From Falsiroseomonas ponticola (lineage in GTDB: Bacteria > Pseudomonadota > Alphaproteobacteria > Acetobacterales > Acetobacteraceae), in contig NZ_JAERQN010000012.1 of the NCBI RefSeq assembly GCF_016805305.1, positions 170,715 through 234,714 of the forward strand: 64,000 bases of DNA, written 5' to 3'. Of this stretch, positions 51,373 through 60,206 are shown one piece after another. The position numbers and the translations under genes are program-made. The notes beneath the pieces were generated by a model. The model saw nothing but the letters and a program-made list of their open reading frames with translations. It did not search any database and was not told the DNA's origin. How positions within the stretch are numbered: the first letter of the stretch is position 1; the number at the start of each line of letters is the position of its first letter.

Positions 51373-52356
51373 TCAACTCGGCTGGACGCCGGCCGCGCGC
51401 ACCACCGGGCCCCAGCGATCCGCTTCCGCGGCGACGAAGGCAGCGATCTCATTCGGCGATGGGTTGCCCAGCGAGACGACGCCGACGCTCTCCAGCCTCT
51501 CCTTCACCGTGGGGTCGTTGAGGCCCTGCTGCAGCACCTCGTTCACCCTCGCGGCGATGCCGGGGTCCATGCCGGCGGGGCCGGCCATGAGGAACCAGTT
51601 GGTGGCGACGGCGCCGGGGAAGCCGGCCTCCCCCACCGTCGGCACATCCGGCATCGCGCTGATGCGCTGGGCGGAGGAGACGGCGATGCCCCGCAGCAGC
51701 CCGCCGCGGATCGCGCCCGCATTGGCGCCCGACGTGTCCCAGAGCGAGGTGGTGTTGTTGCCGAGCACGCTCTGCTGCGCCTCCGACGCGCCGCGGAAGG
51801 GCACGTGCAGCATGCGCACGCCGGCCTGCATGCCCCACATCACGCCCGTCAGGTGGCCGAGCGATCCGATGCCGGAGGAGCCGAAGGACACTTCCTCCGC
51901 CCCTCGCGCGGCCAGGGCGCGATACTGCGCCAGGTCCCGGATCGGGCCATCGCCCTTCACGGCGCAGACGATGGGCGCGCCGCCCAGCATGCCGACCCAG
52001 GTGAAGGCGCGCTTCGGGTCATAGGCCAGGTTGGTGAAGAGGAAGGGTGCGACGGAGAGCGGCCCGGTGTTGGAGATGAGCAGCGTGTGGCCATCCGGCG
52101 CGACGCGCGCGGCTTCGCCGGTGGCGAGCGTGCCGCCGGCGCCGGCCTTGTTCTCCACCACGAAGGGCCGGCCGAAGGCGCGTTCCAGCCGGTCCAGCAG
52201 CGGGCGGATGATGAGGTCGCTGGTGCCGCCGGGGGCATAGGGGTTGAGGATGCGGACAGGCCGGTTGGGCCAGGCGCCCTGGGCATGGCCGAAGCGCGGC
52301 GCGGCCAGGGGGGCGGCGGTGGCGGCGAGCAGCAGGGAACGGCGGCGAAGGGTCAT
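51373..52356 (-). CDS. Bug/TctC-type periplasmic binding protein, copy 2
   Basis: The protein has 327 residues, start MTLRRRSLLLAATAAPLAAP with a twin-arginine-like or Sec signal. Bug features ILNPYAPGGTSDLIIRPLLDR, VVENKAGAGGTLATG and VPFRGASEAQQSVLG are seen. It lies directly after a racemase-like gene and a hydroxyisourate hydrolase on the same strand. It may therefore bind a purine-derived acid, though this rests only on position. Confidence 0.9.
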   Translation of the reverse strand: MTLRRRSLLLAATAAPLAAPRFGHAQGAWPNRPVRILNPYAPGGTSDLIIRPLLDRLERAFGRPFVVENKAGAGGTLATGEAARVAPDGHTLLISNTGPLSVAPFLFTNLAYDPKRAFTWVGMLGGAPIVCAVKGDGPIRDLAQYRALAARGAEEVSFGSSGIGSLGHLTGVMWGMQAGVRMLHVPFRGASEAQQSVLGNNTTSLWDTSGANAGAIRGGLLRGIAVSSAQRISAMPDVPTVGEAGFPGAVATNWFLMAGPAGMDPGIAARVNEVLQQGLNDPTVKERLESVGVVSLGNPSPNEIAAFVAAEADRWGPVVRAAGVQPS

Positions 52357-52408
52357 GCGGGGCTTCCGGTGTTGGTTCGCGGCCGGAAGGGCAGCAAGCC
52401 GCGTGCCG

Positions 52409-53137
52409 CTAGCCCGCGTAGAGCCGGGCCAGCCCCTCATCGAAGCCGGTCAGGGCGCGGGGGCGCGCGGCGGGCGCGGCGTGGGGCGGGGCGAGGCCGA
52501 CCAGCGCCTCCGCCAGGCGCACCGCGGCCACCGTGCCGTCGATCAGGGGGACGCCGACCTGGGCGGCGATGCTGGGGGCGAGGCCGGCGAGCGGCCCGCC
52601 GGCGAGGATCACGGCCTCCGCCCCATCCTGCTCCACCGATTGGCGGCAGAGATCGACCAGCAGGGCGGCGCGTTCCTCCGCCACCAGGCCGGGATCGCCG
52701 GCGAAGGCGGGGCCCATGCGGAAGCCGGCGCAGCGGGCCGTGAGGCCGTGATGGGCCAGCACATCCTCGAACATCGGGCGCAGCGCGGCGGTGAAGCTGA
52801 CGATGCCGAAGCGGCGGCCCAGCATGCAGGCGGCGTGGAAGGCGGCCTCGCTGATGCCGATGACGGGGACGCCCGCCAGTTCCTTGGCGGCATCGAGGCC
52901 GGGATCGCCGAAGCAGGCGATGATGGCGGCATCGTAGTGGCCGCGCCGTTCGGCCAGCGCGGCGAGCGTCGCGGGCCCGGCGACGAGCCAATCCGCGCGG
53001 GTGACGATCAGCGGCAGGCCGAAGGGGGCGGAGACGGCCTCGATGACGGTGCCGGGCCGGGCGGCGGCGCGGGCGGCCGCGCCGATGCGCGCGGTGACGC
53101 TGTCCGTCGTGTTGCTGTTGACGACGAGTAGCCGCAT
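52409..53137 (-). CDS. Asp/Glu/hydantoin racemase family protein lacking the second cysteine
   Basis: The protein has 242 residues, start MRLLVVNSNTTDSVT. The first catalytic cysteine is C75 in IIACFGDPG. The second, usually in a GCxG segment, is replaced: the matching strand reads AVILAGGPLAG. It may therefore not racemise by the two-base mechanism. Allantoin racemases belong to this family, and the hydroxyisourate hydrolase gene next door would fit that role. The altered site makes the function uncertain. Confidence 0.82.
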   Translation of the reverse strand: MRLLVVNSNTTDSVTARIGAAARAAARPGTVIEAVSAPFGLPLIVTRADWLVAGPATLAALAERRGHYDAAIIACFGDPGLDAAKELAGVPVIGISEAAFHAACMLGRRFGIVSFTAALRPMFEDVLAHHGLTARCAGFRMGPAFAGDPGLVAEERAALLVDLCRQSVEQDGAEAVILAGGPLAGLAPSIAAQVGVPLIDGTVAAVRLAEALVGLAPPHAAPAARPRALTGFDEGLARLYAG

Positions 53138-53156
53138 GGCCCGGGCCCCTGCCTGT

Positions 53157-53516
53157 TCAGGCGCCTCTGTAGAGCGAGAAGCCCCAGGGCGTGAACTTGA
53201 TGGGCAGGTGGTAGTGGAGCGCGGCATCGAAGACGCGGAAGCGGAAGGGCACCACTTCCAGGAAGGGCGGCGGCGGGCGTTCCGCGGTGGCGGCGAAGAA
53301 GGCGCCGAGGTGGAACAGCACCTCATGCACCCCGGCTTCCACGCCTTCGCCGGTGGCGACGGGATGGTCGAGCGCGCCATTGGCGCCCAGCACGCCATCG
53401 GCCAGGACCAGACGCTCCCCATCCGGCAGCAGGCGATGGATCTCGACGCGCATGCCCGCGCCGGGGCGGCCATGCGCCACATCGACGGCGTGGATGGAGA
53501 TGCCGCCGGCACTCAT
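53157..53516 (-). CDS. uraH: 5-hydroxyisourate hydrolase (transthyretin-like)
   Basis: The protein has 119 residues. It has the family motifs SIHAVDVAHGRPGAGM at the N-terminus, then FRVFDAALHYHLPIKFTP and the C-terminal YRGA, a variant of the usual YRGS. It hydrolyses the uricase product toward allantoin. Uricase itself is not in the window. An in-frame ATG at 53546 is possible, but the shorter start fits family length. Confidence 0.88.
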   Translation of the reverse strand: MSAGGISIHAVDVAHGRPGAGMRVEIHRLLPDGERLVLADGVLGANGALDHPVATGEGVEAGVHEVLFHLGAFFAATAERPPPPFLEVVPFRFRVFDAALHYHLPIKFTPWGFSLYRGA

Positions 53517-53745
53517 GCGGCGCGGCCCCGGCCGGGCTGCGTGCATGATGATCCCGGTCGGTTCGCGCAGGCGCGGGTGCGGACGGGGCGGATGATCATT
53601 GAATAAAACCCTAGCACCCGGCCTGCTGCCCGCGCCAGCAATCACTACCGGTAACTTACACTTTCCGATGTCAGTGAATCATGACGCCCGGCGATAACGG
53701 CGGCATGAGGATTGCGGAACCCCGGCAGCACCCGGAGTCTTGCCC

Positions 53746-54726
53746 ATGCGCCGTCGCCAACTGCCTTTTATTGCGGCACTTGCTGCACTTCCGCTGCCCA
53801 TGCCGGCGCTGGCGCAAACAGGTGAATGGCCCAGCAGGCCGCTTCGAATCATTGTCACCTTTCCGCCCGGCGGGTCGTCCGACATTGTCGCGCGCGTGCT
53901 GGCGGATGTGCTGTCCCAGCGCCTGCCGCAGCGCGTGCTGGTGGACAACCGCCCCGGCGCGGGCGGCACGCTGGGCGCCGCCTATGTCGCGAGCCAGCCG
54001 GCGGATGGCTACACGCTGATGCTCTCCAACACCGCGCCCATCGTGATGTCGCCGCCGATCTATCCGAGCGTGACCTATGATCCGGTCGGCGGCTTCACGC
54101 ACATCGCCTATATTGGCGCGACGCCGCTGGTGATCGTGGTCAATCCGCGGCTGGTGCCGGCCACGGACCTGGCCGGGCTGGTGGACTGGGTGAAGGCGCA
54201 GCGCGTGCCGCCGGGCTTCGGGACATCGGGCGCGGGATCGGTCGCGCATATCTTCGGCGAGCAGTTCATGCAGCGCACCGGCGCGGCGCTGACCCATGTG
54301 CCGTACCGCGGCAGCGCGCCGATGCAGGCGGACCTGCTGGGCGGCGCCATCCCGCTTTCCTTCGATACGCTGCCGCAGAATGTGGAGAACATCCGCGCCG
54401 GGCGGCTGCGCGCCATCGCCATCACCGCGCCGGCGCGGCAGGAGATGGCGCCCGAGGTGCCGACGACGGCGGAGGCGGGCTACCCCGGGCTGCTGGCGGA
54501 GAACTGGCTGGGCCTGGCCGGCCCGCGCGGCCTGCCCGCGGCGGTGACGGCGCGCCTGCATGCGGAGACGATGGCCGCGCTGGCGAACCCGGCCGTGCGC
54601 GCGCGCATCGACGAACACGGCATCGCGATGCGGGCGATGACGCAGCCCGACTTCACCGCCTTCGTGGCGGAGGAGGTGCGGGTTGTCGGCGGCGCCGTGC
54701 GGGCACTCGGCTTGACGGCGAATTGA
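53746..54726 (+). CDS. Bug/TctC-type periplasmic binding protein, copy 3
   Basis: The protein has 326 residues, start MRRRQLPFIAALAALPLP with a signal ending near ALAQ; CGGAG lies about 9 bases upstream. Bug features IIVTFPPGGSSDIVAR, VDNRPGAGGTLGAAY and VPYRGSAPMQADLLGG are intact. It is divergent from uraH. The 229 bases between them contain AT-richer stretches and a small palindrome TACCGGTA but no gene. The ligand is unknown. Confidence 0.9.
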   Translation: MRRRQLPFIAALAALPLPMPALAQTGEWPSRPLRIIVTFPPGGSSDIVARVLADVLSQRLPQRVLVDNRPGAGGTLGAAYVASQPADGYTLMLSNTAPIVMSPPIYPSVTYDPVGGFTHIAYIGATPLVIVVNPRLVPATDLAGLVDWVKAQRVPPGFGTSGAGSVAHIFGEQFMQRTGAALTHVPYRGSAPMQADLLGGAIPLSFDTLPQNVENIRAGRLRAIAITAPARQEMAPEVPTTAEAGYPGLLAENWLGLAGPRGLPAAVTARLHAETMAALANPAVRARIDEHGIAMRAMTQPDFTAFVAEEVRVVGGAVRALGLTAN

Positions 54727-54745
54727 GCGCGCGGAAGGTGGGGGC

Positions 54746-55666
54746 ATGAGCACCCTGCCCCGCGTCACCGCCATCTTCTTCGGCCGCCCACCCTCTCCCG
54801 CAGGGCAGGGCGGCGGCGCCTTCAACGCGGCGGGGCTGGCCGGGCTGCGGCGGGCGGCGGCGCGCCAGGCCGTGACGGTGACGGAGGCCTGGCAGCACGA
54901 CCCCGCGCGGCGGGCGGAGACGGTGGAGGCCGCGGCGCGCCAGGGCGGCCTAGTCATCGCGCATGGCGGCCAGGGGGAGGAAGCGGTGCGGCAGGTGGCG
55001 CCCGCCTTCCCGGGCGTGGCCTTCGCCGTGACGCAGGGGCGGATCGCGGGGCCCAACATCGCATGCTTCGAGGTGCTGCAGGAGCAATCCGCCTTCCTGG
55101 CCGGGGCGCTGGCGGGGTGGTGGATCAGGGGCGGCGTCGCGGCGCACCTCTCCGGCGAGCCGGTGCCGCCCGGGCTGCGCGGCCGCGCGGGCTTCGCGGC
55201 GGGGCTGGCCCATGCACGGCCCGGCGCGCGGCTGCTGACCGGCTTCTGCGGCAACCAGCATGATCCCGCGCTGGCGCGGGACTGGACGGCGGCGCAGGCC
55301 CGTTCGGGAGCGGAGGTGCAGTTCCAGATGCTGGATGCCGGACGCCCCGGCGCGATCGAGGCCGCGCGCGCCGCCGGCATGCGCTGCATCGGCAATGTGC
55401 ATGACTGGACGGCGGAGGATGCGGTGTTCCTGGCCTCCGCCATCGCCGACAACGGCGTGACGATGGAGGCCGCGATCAGCGCCTTCCTGGCCGACCGGTG
55501 GGAGGACCGGCGGATCGGGCTGGAGGATCCGGCGGCGGTCCGCCTGGCCTATGCCGCCGATGTGGCGCCGGAACTCGCCGCGCGGTGCGAGGCGCTGCGC
55601 ATCGCGATCCTGGGCGGGGCCGTCGAGGTGCCGGAGCATTACGACGGCGCCGAATGGAAGCCCTGA
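54746..55666 (+). CDS. BMP family (PnrA-like) ligand-binding protein without signal peptide
   Basis: The protein has 306 residues. It follows the basic-membrane-protein/PnrA plan: IAHGGQGEEAV, VAFAVTQGRIAGPNIACFEV and LAGALAGWW, then GAEVQFQMLDAGRPG. Family members usually bind nucleosides in the periplasm, but this N-terminus (MSTLPRVTAIFFGRPPSPAG) has no recognisable signal or lipobox. It may act in the cytoplasm as a sensor or enzyme. Its stop faces the mscL stop with no gap. Confidence 0.83.
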   Translation: MSTLPRVTAIFFGRPPSPAGQGGGAFNAAGLAGLRRAAARQAVTVTEAWQHDPARRAETVEAAARQGGLVIAHGGQGEEAVRQVAPAFPGVAFAVTQGRIAGPNIACFEVLQEQSAFLAGALAGWWIRGGVAAHLSGEPVPPGLRGRAGFAAGLAHARPGARLLTGFCGNQHDPALARDWTAAQARSGAEVQFQMLDAGRPGAIEAARAAGMRCIGNVHDWTAEDAVFLASAIADNGVTMEAAISAFLADRWEDRRIGLEDPAAVRLAYAADVAPELAARCEALRIAILGGAVEVPEHYDGAEWKP

Positions 55667-55677
55667 TCAGGGCTTCC
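55656..55677. terminator. Perfect 22-base palindrome over two facing stop codons
   Basis: The arms GGAAGCCCTGA and TCAGGGCTTCC meet at TGATCA, which holds the stop of the BMP gene and the stop of mscL. Both proteins therefore end in Lys-Pro. It could form a hairpin in either transcript, though without a T-run. Confidence 0.5.
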
Positions 55678-56107
55678 TGCGCAGCTCCTCCAGGATCTCC
55701 GCCAGCAGCTTCTCGCTCGGCGTCGGGGCCTTCACCGCTTCCTCCCGGATGCGGAGCCTGGTCAGGATCTTCAGCAGCCAGAAGATCGCCAGCGCCACGA
55801 TCAGGAACTTGATGATGGCGTTGATGAAACGGCCGATGGCGAGCACGGCTGCCCCGCCGTCCCGCGTCGCCTCCAGGCTCGGCCGGCGTTCGCCGGTGAG
55901 GACGATGAAGAGGTTGGAGAAGTCGATCCCGCCGACCAGCAGGCCGATCAGGGGATTGATCAGGTCCTCCACCAGGCTGCCGACGATGGTGGTGAAGGCG
56001 GCGCCGATGACGATGCCGACGGCAAGGTCGATGACGTTGCCGCGCATGATGAAGGCCTTGAACTCCCGCAGCCAGGCGGGTTCGGCGATCGGGATCGGTG
56101 GCATCAT
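55667..56107 (-). CDS. mscL: Large-conductance mechanosensitive channel MscL
   Basis: The protein has 146 residues from the first of two adjacent ATGs. Helix 1 has the strongly conserved MRGNVIDLAVGIVIGAAFTTIV. The periplasmic loop is LVGGIDFSNLFIVL to GAAVLAIG. Helix 2 (FINAIIKFLIVALAIFWLLK) and the C-terminal helical bundle follow. It is slightly longer than the 136-residue E. coli protein because of the N-terminus. It opens under membrane tension to release solutes on osmotic downshock. Confidence 0.95.
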   Translation of the reverse strand: MMPPIPIAEPAWLREFKAFIMRGNVIDLAVGIVIGAAFTTIVGSLVEDLINPLIGLLVGGIDFSNLFIVLTGERRPSLEATRDGGAAVLAIGRFINAIIKFLIVALAIFWLLKILTRLRIREEAVKAPTPSEKLLAEILEELRRKP

Positions 56108-56193
56108 CGGTGGTGTCTCCCCGGTGTCGCGGCCAGCTTGCGCAAGCCGCGGCCCCCCCGGAAAGCAAAAAAGGTGGGGAAGGGAAATCGCCG

Positions 56194-57489
56194 TCAGGCG
56201 GCGCCGCACCACCCCGCGATCAGCGCCGCCACCACCGCCACGCCGCGGCGGTAATCCGCGACATCCACCCATTCGTCGCGGCCGCCATTCTGCGTCAGGT
56301 CGCCGCAGAGCGGGCCGAGGCCGACGCAGGGAATGCCCGACTGCACCATGGGGTTGCGGATGTCGGAGGAGGTGTGGAGCGGGTTGATGTGCGGCGCCGT
56401 GCCCGTGCCGCGCTGCACCGCCGCCGAGGTCTCGATCCAGAGCGGATGGTCGAGCGTGACTTCCGCGCCGGTGACGCCGGAGAGGAAGGTGACGTCGAAG
56501 GCGAGGTCGGGGTCGGCGGCCTTGGCCTCCGCCAGCGCGGCCTCCACCTCCGCCTGCACCGCCGACAGCTTCTCCCCGGGCGGGAAGGCCAGGGCGCAGG
56601 AGAGTTGCACCGCCGGCGGCACGCGCGCGGCGCGGCCATCGCCGAGCGTCTTGAAGTCGCCGACGAGAAGGTTGGTGCTGCGGCCGATGGCGGCATCGAG
56701 GGCGGGATGGTGCACGCGCGCGCCGCGCTTCGCATCCAGCGCGGCCAGCGCCGCCAGCACCTGCTGCGCCTTCATGACCGGGTTGATGGCGGTATGCGCG
56801 AAGGCGGCATGGCCGGGTTCGTTGGTGTCAGGCAGGCGGCCCTTCACGACGATGCGGAAGATGAGCTGGCCGGAGGCGAGCGCCTTCACTTCCCGCATGC
56901 CGACGCCGGATTCGGCGGGGTGGAGATAGACGGCGGCATCGGCATGGACGCCGCCATGCAGCAGCGCATGCACGCCGCGCGCATGGCGCTTCGACGGCGT
57001 GCTGGCCAGGATGACATCGCCCTTCGGCTTCACACCGGCGGCAAGCACGGCGCGCAGAGCCTCCACCATCGTCGCCACGCCGGCCAGGTCATCCGCCACG
57101 CCCCAGCCATGGATGCGGCCCTGGTCGATCTCGCCCGCCAGCGGGTCATGCACCCAGCCATGCTGGGGCTGGAAGGGCTCTCCATCGGGATGCGCGAAGA
57201 AGATCACGCTGCGGCCACCGCCGCTGCCGGGGAAGCGCGCCAGCACGGCCTCCCGCTCCTCCGCCGCCATGGCGGCGTCGCTGGCGAATTCCTCCTTCAG
57301 CACGACGGAGGCAGGCTTGTAGCGGCGCTTCTCCACGACGCAGCCGAGTTCCTCGCAGGAAGCGGCGATGCGGGCCTGCACCGCTTCCTCGCCCTGCGCC
57401 TGCAGGCGGATCAGGTCGCGCAGGAATGCGACCGCCGCTTCGCCATGGGCTTCCGCCGCCTGGTCCACCTTCGTCGCGATGCTGTCCAT
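56194..57489 (-). CDS. M20-like peptidase/deacylase, glutamate motif changed
   Basis: The protein has 431 residues. M20 landmarks are FFAHPDGEP (metal His and Asp region), HGWGVADDLAG and TSSDIRNPMVQSG. The position of the catalytic/metal glutamate pair reads STPSKRHARG (T164 to G172) instead of an EE segment. Either the enzyme uses other residues or it is not a normal metallopeptidase. It could act on a small amide in the cytoplasm. It is divergent from a peptide-importer operon, which suggests a link to peptide or amide use. Confidence 0.82.
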   Translation of the reverse strand: MDSIATKVDQAAEAHGEAAVAFLRDLIRLQAQGEEAVQARIAASCEELGCVVEKRRYKPASVVLKEEFASDAAMAAEEREAVLARFPGSGGGRSVIFFAHPDGEPFQPQHGWVHDPLAGEIDQGRIHGWGVADDLAGVATMVEALRAVLAAGVKPKGDVILASTPSKRHARGVHALLHGGVHADAAVYLHPAESGVGMREVKALASGQLIFRIVVKGRLPDTNEPGHAAFAHTAINPVMKAQQVLAALAALDAKRGARVHHPALDAAIGRSTNLLVGDFKTLGDGRAARVPPAVQLSCALAFPPGEKLSAVQAEVEAALAEAKAADPDLAFDVTFLSGVTGAEVTLDHPLWIETSAAVQRGTGTAPHINPLHTSSDIRNPMVQSGIPCVGLGPLCGDLTQNGGRDEWVDVADYRRGVAVVAALIAGWCGAA

Positions 57490-57709
57490 CTTGCCTTGCT
57501 TCGTCCTTGTCTCGGGCGGCGATGGTCCGGCGCGCCGCGCGTCTCGTCAACATTGCGGGGTTGCGATGGAATGCGGCTTCTGTCCATCCTCCCTGTCACC
57601 GAAGCGCGGCATGAGATCGCGTCACGGCAAGGGAGATATGTCATTCGATGTGATCGTAGACCGTGACCGCGATGCGAACATCGCGCGCGGCCTGGCAGGG
57701 GGTTGGGCG

Positions 57710-59257
57710 ATGGACACGATGATCGGCCGGCGCGGCGCGCTGGCAGGACTGGCGGGTGTGCTGGCTTCCGCGTCGTTGCCGCGAAGCGCCGGAGCGCAGC
57801 CTCGCGGAACCGTGACCGCCTCGCTGCTCGGCAACCTGCCGAACATCCATCCCTGGCATGTCGGCAATGTGGAGACGGCGGCGGCGAATCTGCTGGGCTT
57901 CTCCAACCTGGTGAAGATCGGGCCCGATGGCACGCTGGTGCCGGACCTCGCGGTGGCGCTGCCGACGATCAGCGCGGATGGGCTGAGCTACACCTTCGAA
58001 CTCCGCCGCGACGTGCGCTTCCACAATGGCGACCGGCTGACCTCGGAGGATGTGCTCTATTCCTTCGACAAGTATCTCAGCACCGGCCGCCGGCGCGGCA
58101 ATCTCCGCCGCTTCATCAAGAACGTGGAGAAGGACGGCGACTACGTCGTCCGCTTCACCCTCGGCGATCCCTGGACCGGCTGGATGCGGCTGCTGGGCTA
58201 TGAGGCCGCGATCGTACGCCGCGGCACCGATGTGGTGAACGAGGGTGCCACGGGCGAGAATTTGTATCGCGGCAGCCGCACCGCGGGCAGCGGCCCCTTC
58301 ATCCCGAAGAGCTTCCAGGCCGATGTCGCCGTGGAGTTCGAGGCCTTCCCCGAGTATTTCGGCGGTGCGCCGGCGACCGCGGGCATCCGGCTGGTGCGCA
58401 TTCCCGATGCGGCGACGCAGCTGGCGAATCTTCGCGCCGGCAGCGTCGATATCATCAGCAACTGCCCCCCCAAGGACTTCGCGCCGACGCGGCAGATGCG
58501 CGGCTTCGCGGGTGCCAGCCGGCCTTCCGCGGGCATCTTCTACATGCCGATGAACGTGGCGAAGCCGCCCTTCGACAACATCCATCTGCGCCGCGCCGTC
58601 TCCTGCGCCATCGATCGCGAATACATCTGCGACGAGATCTATTCGGGCCTCGTCACCGCCAGTGCCCTGCCCGCCACGCCGCAGGAATTCTGGTACGAGG
58701 CCGACCTGGCGAACCAGCTGAAATACGATCCCGACCGCGTGCGCTTCCACCTGCGCCAGGCCGGCATGCCGCGTGGCTTCACCTTCGAGGCGATCGTGCC
58801 CGTGCCCTCTGCCTATGTGGAGGCGCGCGAGGCGGCCGTCGTGATGCAGGCGAACCTCGCGGAATTCGGCATCCGCATGAACATGCGCCAGACCGACTTC
58901 GTCAGCATGTACCGCAGCGCGCAGAACGGCGACTGGCAGTGCTTCCCGCATGCCTCCATGCAGTCCTCCATCGAGGACTACCTGATCTGGAACAACTACC
59001 ACAAGGACGGCAACCAGGCGCAGTGGATGGGCTATCGCAACCCCGCCTATGACGAGGCGGTGATGGAGAGTTTTCGTCATCTCGACCCCGCGCGGAAGCG
59101 GCCTTCGCTGCGCAAGGTGACGGAGATCCTGGTGGATCACTGCCCGGCGCTCTGGATCGGGCGGCTCAATGCCTATCATCTCTGGCGCGCCGACATTTCC
59201 GGCTTCGCACCGCGCTATTCGCACTTCATGGATCTGACGACGGTGAAGAAGGGCTGA
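57710..59257 (+). CDS. dppA: Peptide-type ABC transporter substrate-binding protein (SBP_bac_5), Dpp operon
   Basis: The protein has 515 residues from the ATG at 57710; an ATG at 57638 with a better ribosome-binding site would add 24 residues. A twin-arginine-like signal (GRRGALAGLAGVLASASLP) ends near AGAQ. Family features are FELRRDVRFHNGDRLTSEDVLYSF, RAVSCAIDREYI and a C-terminal lobe. It delivers ligand to the permease encoded next. The 220 bases upstream are divergent with the M20 gene and hold no other gene. Confidence 0.9.
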   Translation: MDTMIGRRGALAGLAGVLASASLPRSAGAQPRGTVTASLLGNLPNIHPWHVGNVETAAANLLGFSNLVKIGPDGTLVPDLAVALPTISADGLSYTFELRRDVRFHNGDRLTSEDVLYSFDKYLSTGRRRGNLRRFIKNVEKDGDYVVRFTLGDPWTGWMRLLGYEAAIVRRGTDVVNEGATGENLYRGSRTAGSGPFIPKSFQADVAVEFEAFPEYFGGAPATAGIRLVRIPDAATQLANLRAGSVDIISNCPPKDFAPTRQMRGFAGASRPSAGIFYMPMNVAKPPFDNIHLRRAVSCAIDREYICDEIYSGLVTASALPATPQEFWYEADLANQLKYDPDRVRFHLRQAGMPRGFTFEAIVPVPSAYVEAREAAVVMQANLAEFGIRMNMRQTDFVSMYRSAQNGDWQCFPHASMQSSIEDYLIWNNYHKDGNQAQWMGYRNPAYDEAVMESFRHLDPARKRPSLRKVTEILVDHCPALWIGRLNAYHLWRADISGFAPRYSHFMDLTTVKKG

Positions 59258-59264
59258 TCGCGAC

Positions 59265-60206
59265 TTGGGTCGGTTCCTTCTCGGCCGCGCGGCCACGCTC
59301 GCGCTGGTGCTGTTCGGCGCCAGCGTGCTGATCTTCATCATCGTCCGCGCGCTGCCGGGCGACCCCGCCATCGCCATGATGACCAGCAACGCGACGCCCG
59401 CGGAGATCGAGGCGATGCGGCGCGCCATCGGGCTGCACCTGCCGCTCTGGCAGCAATACGCGGTCTGGGTGGGATCGGCGCTGACGGGCGATCTCGGGCG
59501 GTCCTTCATGTATTCGACGGGCGTCAGCGGGCTGATCGCGGATCGCTTTCCCGTCACGCTGCATGTCTCCCTGATGGCGCTGGCCATCGCGCTGATGATC
59601 GCGGTGCCGGCGGGCGTCTTCTCCGCCACCAACAAGGGCGGCGCGGTGGATCACTTCTGGCGGGTCTTCGCCATGATCGGCATCTCCATGCCCGTCTTCT
59701 GGCAGGGGCTGCTGATGATCATGCTCTTCGCCGTGACGCTGGGCTGGCTGCCGCCGGGGGGCTACCAGCCGCCCTCGGCCGGCATCGGCACGACGACGGC
59801 GCATGTGATCCTGCCGGCGATCTGCCTCGGCACCGCCTATGCCGCGACCATCACGCGCATGCTGCGATCCTCCATGCTGGATGTGCTGGGGCGGGAACAC
59901 ATCGCCGTCGCCCGCGCGCATGGCGTCAGGGAAGCGACGATCATCTGGAACGACGCGCTGCGCAACGCGCTGATCCCGACGCTGACGGCGGCCGGCTTCT
60001 CCTTCGGCTACCTGCTGGCGGGCGCGGTGCTGACGGAGGTGATCTTCAACCTGCCGGGCATGGGACGGCTGCTGTATGAGAGCATCCTGTCACGCGACTA
60101 TCCGCTGGTGCAGGGGCTGGTGCTGCTGAACGTCGCGGTCTTCGTCATGATCAACTTCGCCATGGATGCGCTCTACGCCATCCTCGACCCGCGCATCCGC
60201 CGATGA
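59265..60206 (+). CDS. dppB: Peptide ABC transporter permease DppB
   Basis: The protein has 313 residues from a TTG. It has six membrane helices with the DppB N-terminus (ALVLFGASVLIFIIVRALPGDPA). The coupling loop near the C-terminus carries the EAA-like motif (VARAHGVREATIIWNDALRN). It forms the channel together with DppC, which starts with a 4-base overlap. Confidence 0.92.
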   Translation: MGRFLLGRAATLALVLFGASVLIFIIVRALPGDPAIAMMTSNATPAEIEAMRRAIGLHLPLWQQYAVWVGSALTGDLGRSFMYSTGVSGLIADRFPVTLHVSLMALAIALMIAVPAGVFSATNKGGAVDHFWRVFAMIGISMPVFWQGLLMIMLFAVTLGWLPPGGYQPPSAGIGTTTAHVILPAICLGTAYAATITRMLRSSMLDVLGREHIAVARAHGVREATIIWNDALRNALIPTLTAAGFSFGYLLAGAVLTEVIFNLPGMGRLLYESILSRDYPLVQGLVLLNVAVFVMINFAMDALYAILDPRIRR

